5,099 nucleotides of DNA from CAZCBD01 sp964496755 (GTDB taxonomy: Bacteria > Bacteroidota > Ignavibacteria > Ignavibacteriales > Melioribacteraceae): assembly GCA_964496755.1 (NCBI GenBank), contig CAZCBD010000183.1:1-5099 (forward strand). The letters are read 5' to 3'. Below the pieces are notes generated by a model. The model was given only the letters and a program-made list of their open reading frames with translations. It was not told the origin of the DNA and made no database searches. Positions 1-5,099 of this stretch are shown here, one piece after another (the stretch's first letter is position 1; each line of letters starts with the position of its first letter). Made by a program: the position numbers and the translations under genes.

Positions 1-489
1 GAGCAGGAAAAAAAGCTAATTGAATATACAAAACTGAATTTACATCGTAGCCGGCGGATTGAAAAAACTTATCAGGTTAGTGAGGAATTAAAAAAAAATC
101 TTTTGCAGATTCCGGGCAAACAATACTGGATGGTTTTAACCGAACCGTGGTGTGGTGATTCTGCCCAAAATTTGCCATACATTGCTAAAATGGCTGCGGA
201 AACGGAAAATGTTGAATTGCGAATCCTTTTGCGTGATTCGAATTTAGATGTAATGGATCAATATTTGAAAAACGGAAAATCACGTAGCATTCCAAGACTT
301 GTTGCTTTTGATGAAAATGGTAATGAATTGTTTCAGTGGGGGGATAGGCCGAAGGAATTGGTTGCTTTAATTGAAGAGTGGAAAAAGGAAATGGAACCGA
401 AAGAATGGAGTGAGAAAATGCATCTTTGGTATGGACGGAATAAAGGTGCTGCTATAGAAAAAGAGTTTGTGGAATTATTGAAAAATTAA
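1..489 (+). CDS. Thioredoxin-family protein, 5' end missing
   Basis: The frame is open from the first base of the window to the TAA at 487-489, so the start lies upstream. 162 residues are visible, and relatives are, from memory, somewhat under 200 residues, so perhaps 20-30 are missing. An internal TTG at 103 could be mistaken for a start, but the upstream codons read as the usual helical N-terminal part of this family (EYTKLNLHRSRRIEKTYQ). A thioredoxin fold is suggested by the strand WMVLTEP, then the active-site-like motif WCGDS (visible residues 50-54), a helix, and SIP with a probable cis-proline (residue 98) before the strand RLVAFD. The motif has only the first cysteine of CxxC, so a classical dithiol-disulfide exchange with a paired cysteine is unlikely. 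This matches the Bacteroidota/Firmicutes thioredoxin-like group (Thioredoxin_9 type), whose substrate is unknown to me. No signal peptide can be judged because the N-terminus is absent. Family is fairly sure; exact role is not. Confidence 0.88.
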   Translation, partial: EQEKKLIEYTKLNLHRSRRIEKTYQVSEELKKNLLQIPGKQYWMVLTEPWCGDSAQNLPYIAKMAAETENVELRILLRDSNLDVMDQYLKNGKSRSIPRLVAFDENGNELFQWGDRPKELVALIEEWKKEMEPKEWSEKMHLWYGRNKGAAIEKEFVELLKN

Positions 490-495
490 TTTACT

Positions 496-519
496 TAAAG
501 GGCAAGCAATTGCCCTTTA
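496..519 (+). terminator. Hairpin terminator after the thioredoxin-family gene
   Basis: A perfect 10-bp stem (TAAAGGGCAA at 496-505 pairs with TTGCCCTTTA at 510-519) closes a GCAA loop, a stable GNRA-type tetraloop. It begins 7 bases after the stop codon and is followed by the T-rich stretch TTGTTG after the T-rich 3' arm. It fits a rho-independent terminator for the + strand gene. Because it lies between two convergent genes (stops at 489 and 626) and is symmetric, it could also stop transcription from the minus-strand gene, although no good T-tract follows in that direction. The rest of 490-625 shows no other convincing structure. Confidence 0.7.
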
Positions 520-625
520 TTGTTGCGCACCAAAGTATTCATTATGCTTAATTTTCTAATTACTGTAATTTTTATCCGGTTTATCGGAAATGAATTTAAT
601 TACAAATATAATTTTATGATTATTT

Positions 626-1792
626 TCAAAACTCTATCAGAATCTTAACAAGGGCGTTTACTTCTTTATTTTTTGAACGAGCAGGTTTAAATTGAGTACT
701 AAGTACGGCAATTTCAGCAGCTTCGTCGCAACCATAACCTAACGATTTAATAACTTTAGTGTTTTTAACAAAACCGAATTTTCCTATTTCAGCTTCAATA
801 ACTACTGTTCCTTTTATTTTCAATCGTTTTGCAATATTTGGTATTTCCAGATTTTTGTAAATTGTATTGAAGCCCCCAATTGGCTCAGGGCAAACTTCAA
901 CATTACAGATGATCTGTTGTGTTATTTTCGGAATTACGGTTGCGCGTTTTTTTGTAGAGTTTTTTAAAGTTGTTTTTTTCTTTTTATTCGAAAAAGTATT
1001 TGAAGGTAAAATATTTTTAGGTTGAAGTAATTTGTGCCCGGTTATATGCAATTCTCTTTTTTCTTTTTTAGTGAGTTTGAATTTAATGCTTAAGGTAACA
1101 TCAGCTTCTACAAATTTGCCGTTTTGTTTGCCCGGAATAAATTTGGTTTTTTTAACAGCGTTTGTGGCGGCCTCTTCACAATTCAATCCTAATTCACGGA
1201 TGATTTTTGTTTTTAAAACATTTCCCTTTGAATCAATGGTAGCAATTAATACTACATTCCCTTCTAAGCCGTAGAGTTTAGCTTCTTTGGGATAAATTAA
1301 ATTTTTTTGTATTGAATACATTCCGCCAACCGGTTCGGGACAAATATCCACATTGCAAAAATACTCTTCTCTTTTTTCTTTTTTTATTCCCGCCGTATAA
1401 GCTTCGTGTGGGGCTTGGTAGGTAGGATCAAAATCAAATTTTATCGATTTTATTAATTCTCCGGCTTCAAATTTACGAACTTCCTTTAAAGCTCCATTTT
1501 TGTAGTAAGTTTTTTCCAAACCGTTTCTGATTCCAAAGCTTACAAAATACTCATGTTTTAACAATCCGCTTGCATAATATTCCCGTTGCCAACCGTTTAA
1601 TACACCCTGACTATAATTTATTTCAGCCTTCAAATATTTATTCTCGTAATATTCGTAACTTGTTCCGTCAAGAATATTATCAATATAGGAAACTTCTTTT
1701 TTTATTCTACCATTTGGGTATTTGTATTTTATAATGCCGTTTTGAGCAGTAACAATGCTGAAAAAGAATATTACAATTAAAATGCTTTTCAT
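626..1792 (-). CDS. Secreted protein: MORN-type repeats plus two TonB C-terminal-like domains
   Basis: This encodes 388 residues from the ATG at 1792. The same frame stays open upstream to 2080, but that extension lies antisense to the aldolase gene and lacks domain character, whereas the ATG at 1792 begins a good signal peptide: MKS, a hydrophobic core (residues 4-14), then VTA before QNG as a likely signal peptidase I site. Residues about 25-113 hold four repeats of about 24 residues (Y-x-N/S-G-x2-K ... NG/DG), the MORN variant seen in YwqK-type proteins. Residues 145-240 and 295-388 are two homologous domains of TonB C-terminal type: C-N-V-x2-CPEP-x-GG, then YP/IP..AK, an EGNVV/KGTVV strand, and C-x-EAA...FxP. 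They are joined by a Lys-rich linker (241-292). There is no Pro-rich spacer and no membrane anchor longer than the signal peptide, so it is probably a periplasmic or surface protein and not a true energy-transducing TonB. Its role is unknown; binding to envelope components is an inference. Confidence 0.85.
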   Translation of the reverse strand: MKSILIVIFFFSIVTAQNGIIKYKYPNGRIKKEVSYIDNILDGTSYEYYENKYLKAEINYSQGVLNGWQREYYASGLLKHEYFVSFGIRNGLEKTYYKNGALKEVRKFEAGELIKSIKFDFDPTYQAPHEAYTAGIKKEKREEYFCNVDICPEPVGGMYSIQKNLIYPKEAKLYGLEGNVVLIATIDSKGNVLKTKIIRELGLNCEEAATNAVKKTKFIPGKQNGKFVEADVTLSIKFKLTKKEKRELHITGHKLLQPKNILPSNTFSNKKKKTTLKNSTKKRATVIPKITQQIICNVEVCPEPIGGFNTIYKNLEIPNIAKRLKIKGTVVIEAEIGKFGFVKNTKVIKSLGYGCDEAAEIAVLSTQFKPARSKNKEVNALVKILIEF

Positions 1793-1818
1793 TATCCAAA
1801 TAGAATTATTAAGTTTCA

Positions 1819-1845
1819 CAAATATATTTATAATTTGAAGACAAA
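1819..1845 (-). promoter_or_regulatory. Possible Bacteroidota-type promoter for the MORN/TonB_C gene
   Basis: On the minus strand, TATATTTG (1826-1819) matches the TAnnTTTG -7 consensus of Bacteroidota exactly. A TTTG (1845-1842) lies 15 bp upstream as a possible -33 element, shorter than the usual spacing of about 19. The -7 box ends 26 bases before the ATG at 1792, giving a short but reasonable leader. The region is very A/T-rich, so chance matches are likely. The opposite strand carries a similar but imperfect TATAATTTG (1829-1837) that could serve the divergent aldolase gene. Confidence 0.35.
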
Positions 1846-1856
1846 AAAAGTTTGTG

Positions 1857-2489
1857 ATGAAAGAAGATACAAAAACAATCGGAGAATTTATTTCTACGGC
1901 AAAAAAAATAGGAGCGGCCGATTTATTAAAATGTAGTAGTGGCAATATGTCGTGCCGATTGAATGCGGAAAGAATTGCGCTTAGCAGATCGGGGAGTTGG
2001 CTGGGCGAAATTGAGGAAAAGGATATATCTATTTGTAATCTAGCATCCGGTGAATTATTAAAGGGCGCAAAACCAACCATTGAAAGGAATTTTCATTTCG
2101 GAATATTACGTGCCAGGAGTGATGTGAATGTTGTTTTGCATTTTCAATCACCGGCTGCTACCGTAATTGCTTGTTTGGAAAATGAAATATCCGATTTCAA
2201 TGTAACTGCTGAAATTCCGATATATATCGGCAAGATAAAATATGTCCCTTATCTTTTACCCGGTTCCGAAAAATTGGCAAAGAAAGTTACTGAAGCTATG
2301 CAGGATTGTAATTTAGTAATTATGAAAAATCACGGGCAAGTAGTTGCAGGTAAAAACTTTCAGGATGTTTTGCAAAAGGCAATTTTTTTTGAAATGGCAT
2401 GCAATATTATTTTGAATTCGGCGAACAATGTACGAAGATTAACAGCAAATGAAATTGAAGAGTTGTCAATTTATAAATCTTCCAAATGA
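1857..2489 (+). CDS. Class II aldolase/adducin-family protein
   Basis: This encodes 210 residues from the ATG at 1857; a GTG directly before it (1854) would add one residue. Length and order of motifs fit single-domain zinc-dependent class II aldolases and epimerases (FucA, AraD, MtnB relatives), which cleave or epimerise sugar phosphates or dehydrate related compounds in the cytoplasm. Visible elements, numbered from ATG 1857: the phosphate-loop-like SSGNMSCRL (27-35) and LSRSGS (42-47), the catalytic-type Glu in PTIERNFH (Glu76), the metal-site segment VLHFQSPAATVIA (His95, Gln97) and the third metal-site histidine in MKNHGQVVAG (His159). In well-studied members the metal segment reads H-x-H; here the second His is Gln, so metal binding or activity may differ. 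The reaction cannot be assigned from sequence. It is divergent from the MORN/TonB_C gene (64 bp apart) and overlaps the end of recD2 by 19 bp on the other strand. There is no clear Shine-Dalgarno; an A-rich stretch precedes the start. Confidence 0.88.
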   Translation: MKEDTKTIGEFISTAKKIGAADLLKCSSGNMSCRLNAERIALSRSGSWLGEIEEKDISICNLASGELLKGAKPTIERNFHFGILRARSDVNVVLHFQSPAATVIACLENEISDFNVTAEIPIYIGKIKYVPYLLPGSEKLAKKVTEAMQDCNLVIMKNHGQVVAGKNFQDVLQKAIFFEMACNIILNSANNVRRLTANEIEELSIYKSSK

Positions 2490-4561
2490 AAAAGAGAAGT
2501 GAATCTTTTTTTTACAAAGTTATTTTGAATTGCTCTATTGAGTGCTTGCTCGGTTCCAATAATAATTAATAATTGCTGTGCACGTGTAATGGCGGTATAA
2601 AGCAGATTCCTTTGTAGCATTATAAAATGTTCGTTAACCAAAGGCATGATTACGCAGGGGTATTCTGAACCTTGACTTTTATGGACGGTGATTGCATACG
2701 CTAAAGTTAATTCATCCAATTCTGATGTTTCGTATTTTACTATTTTGCCATTAAAACTAACATATAATGCTTTGTCATTTTTTGGCGGATAAACAACAAT
2801 TCCGATATCTCCGTTGAATATATCTTTTTCATAGTTGTTTCTAAGTTGCATTACTTTGTCATTAATTCTAAATTCTTTTAATCCGATTTTCAAAACAACT
2901 TTTTCAAAATTAAATCCGGATTGAATTTCCCGATTTAAATTATTTACTCCGCACTCACCTTTATACATCGGAGCAATTATTTGAATATCATTTAACGGGT
3001 CAAGCTGATATTTATTCGGAATTCTTTCGGAAAGTAATTCCAAAATATTGTTGGGGATTTCCTTAGTATCGGATTTGCGAATAAAAAAGAAATCCGACTC
3101 AGGGTTTAAGTTTAGTTCAGGAGATTTACCGCTAATAACGGAATATGCAGTATCAATAATTTTACTGTTTTCTGATTGCCGGAAGTTTTGTTTCAGTTCA
3201 AAGATTTGCAGATCGCTATGTTCAATTAAATCGTGTAAAATATTTCCCGGTCCAATTGATGGAATTTGTTGTGCATCTCCAATTAAAACAATTTGTGAGT
3301 TTTCGTTAATTGCAGTAAGCAAATGAAAAAACAGAACAGTATCAATCATTGAAACTTCATCAACTATAATTAAATCGTAAGTAAGCTGATTATCGGCATT
3401 ACGAACAAAACTTTCTTCAAACGGATCATATTCAAGAAGGCGATGGATTGTTTGTGCAGGCATATTTGTTACCTCGGATAATCTTTTTGCAGCGCGGCCT
3501 GTAGGTGCACAGAGGGCTATTGATTTTTCCATTTGCTTAAAAACCTCAATAATGCCTTGTACAATAGTTGTTTTGCCTGTCCCCGGTCCGCCCGTGATAA
3601 CTGTAGATTTATTTTGTATTGCTCCTTTTATTGCATTAATTTGTTCCTCGGAAAAAGTAATGCCCGAAAGCCGTAGTGCCGAAGTATTAAATTTATTTTT
3701 ATTTTTTAATTTAAGTCTAAAAAATTCTTCAATTGTTCGTTCATAAAAGTACAGGTATTTTAAATAGATATTTTTTCCTTTTTTAATTAAAATATTTTTG
3801 TTCATCAAATCTTGAATCGCATTTCCGTCGTTTATTTCAACGCCTAATTCTTTCACGCATTTTTCGTAAAGAATATTTTCAGGTAAAAAAACATGTCCGT
3901 CGTTTGCTGCTACCGAAAGGGTATATTCTATTCCTGCGGCAAGTCTTTTTTTGTCGGTGGGAGAGAAACCCATTTTAAGTGCGGCTTTATCAATAGTTTT
4001 AAAACCTAATCCCCAAATGTCTTTTATAATTTGATAAGGATTATTTTTCACAATTGAAATTGTGTCGTACTTGTATTTTGTAAAGATGCGAATTGCAAAA
4101 TTTATAGAAAAACCGTTTTGTTGCAGATATAATAAAATATCTTTACTTGATTTTTGTTCCTCCCAGCTGGAAGCAATTGTTGCTAATTTTTTTTCACCAA
4201 TACCTTCAACTTCACGTAAACGAAAAATTTCATTGTCTAAAATATCAAATGTTTTATCCCCGAATTTTCTATAAATATTTATAGCCGTAGCTTCTCCAAT
4301 ACCTTTAATTAAGCCGGATGAAAGATAATTTATAATTGATATTTTAGTATCGGGATATCTAAGCTCAAAGTATTCAAATTTAAACTGTTCACCATATTTG
4401 GGATGCGTAACCCAATTACCGTGTAATTCAATTCTATCGCCGGGAGTTAATTCCGTAGTATGTCCAACGGCAACATTACCGCTTTCAAGCAAAAGAATTG
4501 CATAACCGTTATCAGGATTATAGAATTTAAATGATTCAAATATTTCATCGATTATTTCCAT
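2471..4561 (-). CDS. recD2: RecD2-type SF1 DNA helicase
   Basis: This encodes 696 residues from the ATG at 4561; a TTG two codons upstream (4567) would give 698. It is close to the usual RecD2 length (about 700-800) and complete. Residues 1-68 form the RecD2-type N-terminal domain (FYNPDNGYAILLLE). Helix-hairpin-helix segments follow at about 78-130 (LIKGIGEATA, VEGIGEKK), then the NPY...GLGFKTID region (174-192). The ATPase core has Walker A GGPGTGKTT (324-332, Lys330), motif Ia APTGRAAKRL (352-361), Walker B VDEVSM (400-405), motif III GDAQQIPSIG (428-437), motif IV QNFRQ (458-462), the UvrD_C_2-type VHKSQGSE (626-633) and motif VI YTAITRAQ (655-662). All key residues are present, so it should be an active 5'-to-3' ATP-dependent helicase. 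RecD2 proteins act without RecB and RecC in DNA repair and replication-fork maintenance. It is transcribed alone; no RecBC partner is visible. The 3' end overlaps the convergent aldolase gene by 19 bp. Confidence 0.97.
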   Translation of the reverse strand: MEIIDEIFESFKFYNPDNGYAILLLESGNVAVGHTTELTPGDRIELHGNWVTHPKYGEQFKFEYFELRYPDTKISIINYLSSGLIKGIGEATAINIYRKFGDKTFDILDNEIFRLREVEGIGEKKLATIASSWEEQKSSKDILLYLQQNGFSINFAIRIFTKYKYDTISIVKNNPYQIIKDIWGLGFKTIDKAALKMGFSPTDKKRLAAGIEYTLSVAANDGHVFLPENILYEKCVKELGVEINDGNAIQDLMNKNILIKKGKNIYLKYLYFYERTIEEFFRLKLKNKNKFNTSALRLSGITFSEEQINAIKGAIQNKSTVITGGPGTGKTTIVQGIIEVFKQMEKSIALCAPTGRAAKRLSEVTNMPAQTIHRLLEYDPFEESFVRNADNQLTYDLIIVDEVSMIDTVLFFHLLTAINENSQIVLIGDAQQIPSIGPGNILHDLIEHSDLQIFELKQNFRQSENSKIIDTAYSVISGKSPELNLNPESDFFFIRKSDTKEIPNNILELLSERIPNKYQLDPLNDIQIIAPMYKGECGVNNLNREIQSGFNFEKVVLKIGLKEFRINDKVMQLRNNYEKDIFNGDIGIVVYPPKNDKALYVSFNGKIVKYETSELDELTLAYAITVHKSQGSEYPCVIMPLVNEHFIMLQRNLLYTAITRAQQLLIIIGTEQALNRAIQNNFVKKRFTSLFHLEDL
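2489..2513 (+). terminator. Weak candidate terminator at the aldolase stop codon
   Basis: AAAAAGA (2489-2495) can pair with TCTTTTT (2504-2510) around an 8-base loop, ending in a run of eight T (2506-2513). It overlaps the last base of the aldolase stop codon and lies inside the 3' coding end of recD2 on the other strand. The stem has only one G-C pair, so it would be weak. The A/T run is also explained by Lys-Lys-Arg codons of recD2, so this may be coincidence. Confidence 0.25.
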
Positions 4562-4609
4562 ATCCAAAAATTATGAATTAATTATAATTAACAAAATATA
4601 TTGTGAATT

Positions 4610-4620
4610 TATTTGGATAA
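4610..4620 (+). repeat. Copy of the 11-bp motif TATTTGGATAA
   Basis: TATTTGGATAA lies just before an ATG at 4621. The same 11 bases occur on the minus strand at 1802-1792, ending on the A of the start codon of the MORN/TonB_C gene. A shorter copy (TTTGGATA, minus strand 4568-4561) runs into the recD2 ATG. The GGA is only one to four bases from each ATG, too close for a normal Shine-Dalgarno. Its function is unknown and chance is possible. Confidence 0.35.
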
Positions 4621-4640
4621 ATGATATACTTGTATTTTAA
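4612..4640 (+). promoter_or_regulatory. Possible promoter for the GAF-domain gene
   Basis: TTTG (4612-4615) is followed after 17 bp by TATTTTAA (4633-4640), which matches six of eight positions of the Bacteroidota -33/-7 pattern (TTTG ... TAnnTTTG). It sits 29 bp before the ATG at 4670, in the 108-bp region shared with the divergent recD2 gene. In such A/T-rich DNA the match is weak evidence. No clear equivalent was found for recD2; TATATTTTG on the minus strand (4600-4592) is off by one base in spacing. Confidence 0.22.
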
Positions 4641-4669
4641 AATTGAATTTTCTCAACATTGAGTAGAAA

Positions 4670-5099
4670 ATGGAAAGTGTTTTAAAGAATGAAATTGAGC
4701 AATTACATACTGAATTAGAGATTCTCAGAAAACGAGTAAAATACATTGAGAATCTTGAAGCGGAAAAACAACTTTACGAAAAATCACTTCGATTTAGGAA
4801 TAGATTACAAAAATTAATAACAGCAATATCTTCAAAATTTATTTCGATAAATCCGCTCGAAATTGATTTTTGGATTGAAAGAACACTACGTACAATTGCA
4901 ATATTTTCTGAAGCTGATAGAGCCTCGGTTTTTCAGTTCTACGATTCAAATCATAGAATTGATAATACGCATGAATGGATTATGAAATCAACCGTATCGT
5001 TAAAAGAAAAATTTAACGGGTTGAATCTAAAGAAATATGGTTTTTTTTATAGTTCGATTTCTCGAAAAAGTGAAATTATAATTTTCAGTAAAAAACAGT
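4670..5099 (+). CDS. Coiled-coil and GAF-domain sensor protein, 3' end missing
   Basis: This is an open frame from the ATG at 4670 to the window edge: 143 codons plus one base, no stop. No signal peptide or membrane segment is seen, so the sensor is probably cytoplasmic. Residues 5-45 are a strong coiled coil with hydrophobic positions at 5, 9, 12, 16, 19, 23 and 26. A GAF domain starts at about residue 46 (LQKLITAISSKFISI) and continues through the ADRASVFQF strand and the NTHEW motif typical of GAF domains in sensory proteins of this group, then is cut. Such N-terminal parts usually precede PAS, histidine kinase, diguanylate cyclase or SpoIIE-type phosphatase modules; which of these follows cannot be told here. 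The ligand is unknown. It is divergent from recD2 with 108 bp between them. A GAG at 4661-4663 is the only weak ribosome-binding candidate; the start is supported by the coiled coil beginning directly after it. Confidence 0.82.
   Translation, partial: MESVLKNEIEQLHTELEILRKRVKYIENLEAEKQLYEKSLRFRNRLQKLITAISSKFISINPLEIDFWIERTLRTIAIFSEADRASVFQFYDSNHRIDNTHEWIMKSTVSLKEKFNGLNLKKYGFFYSSISRKSEIIIFSKKQ

Noticed and set aside
575..588. TCCG ... CGGA inverted repeat as a terminator for the MORN/TonB_C gene
   Set aside because: The stem is only four base pairs with a 6-base loop and no strong T-tract; the hairpin at 496-519 is far better.
1032..1274. 80-codon plus-strand open frame inside the MORN/TonB_C gene
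   Set aside because: It lies antisense to a conserved TonB_C-like domain and has no family resemblance; it is a shadow frame.
1793..2080. N-terminal extension of the MORN/TonB_C gene by 96 codons to an ATG at 2080
   Set aside because: Most of it is antisense to the well-supported aldolase gene, it has no recognisable domain, and it would bury the clear signal peptide that starts at ATG 1792.
2506..2513. A8 run in recD2 as a -1 frameshift site (A-AAA-AAA heptamer in frame)
   Set aside because: It lies only about 16 codons from the end of the gene, with no clear stimulatory structure, and is simply Lys-Lys-Arg codons in A/T-rich DNA.
3048..3326. 92-codon plus-strand open frame, and similar ones at 3552-3746 and 4062-4274
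   Set aside because: All are antisense to conserved parts of recD2 (for example the one at 3552 mirrors the Walker A region) and show no features of their own.
4561..4619. TATCCAAA / TTTGGATA 8-bp inverted repeat as an operator between recD2 and the GAF gene
   Set aside because: The arms are 43 bp apart, and one arm is part of the recD2 start region; the pair is better described as two copies of the start-associated motif on opposite strands.
1..5099. Defence system, prophage, insertion sequence or CRISPR array
   Set aside because: recD2 is a housekeeping repair helicase here, with no nuclease or toxin partner next to it. No transposase, integrase, terminal repeats or spaced direct repeats were seen.

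Overview
This window is a chromosomal stretch of a low-G+C bacterium (about one third G+C by eye, not counted). The gene families point to the Bacteroidota / Ignavibacteria side of the FCB group. They include a WCGDS-type thioredoxin-like protein, a secreted protein with YwqK/MORN-type repeats and two TonB C-terminal-type domains, and a coiled-coil plus GAF sensor. A TAnnTTTG-type -7 box upstream of one gene, and the absence of strong Shine-Dalgarno sequences, fit the same group. The assignment rests on family resemblance only and stays at phylum level.

Layout from left to right. Positions 1-489 (+) hold the 3' part of a thioredoxin-family gene, followed by a GC-rich hairpin with a GCAA tetraloop at 496-519. 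Positions 626-1792 (-) encode a secreted protein of 388 residues with four MORN-type repeats and two duplicated TonB_C-like domains, each with three equivalent cysteines. Positions 1857-2489 (+) encode a class II aldolase/adducin-family protein with a Gln at one of the expected metal-ligand His positions. Positions 2471-4561 (-) encode a complete RecD2-type SF1 helicase whose 3' end overlaps the aldolase gene by 19 bp. Positions 4670-5099 (+) hold the 5' part of a sensor gene (coiled coil, then start of a GAF domain), cut by the window edge.

The five genes alternate strictly in strand (+ - + - +), so each is probably transcribed alone. The window therefore has two convergent gene pairs (one overlapping tail to tail) and two divergent pairs sharing short intergenic regions of 64 and 108 bp. 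Nothing shows the genes working in one pathway: they cover redox or thiol chemistry, the cell envelope, sugar-phosphate-type metabolism, DNA repair and signalling.

I found no mobile element, CRISPR array, tRNA or rRNA, and no clear new multi-gene system. The most unusual points are the MORN / double TonB_C secreted protein, the His-to-Gln change in the aldolase, and an 11-bp motif TATTTGGATAA found just before two ATG codons, with a shorter copy before the recD2 ATG. No gene-free stretch exceeds 300 bases. The longest is 490-625, which holds the hairpin at 496-519 and nothing else I can recognise.
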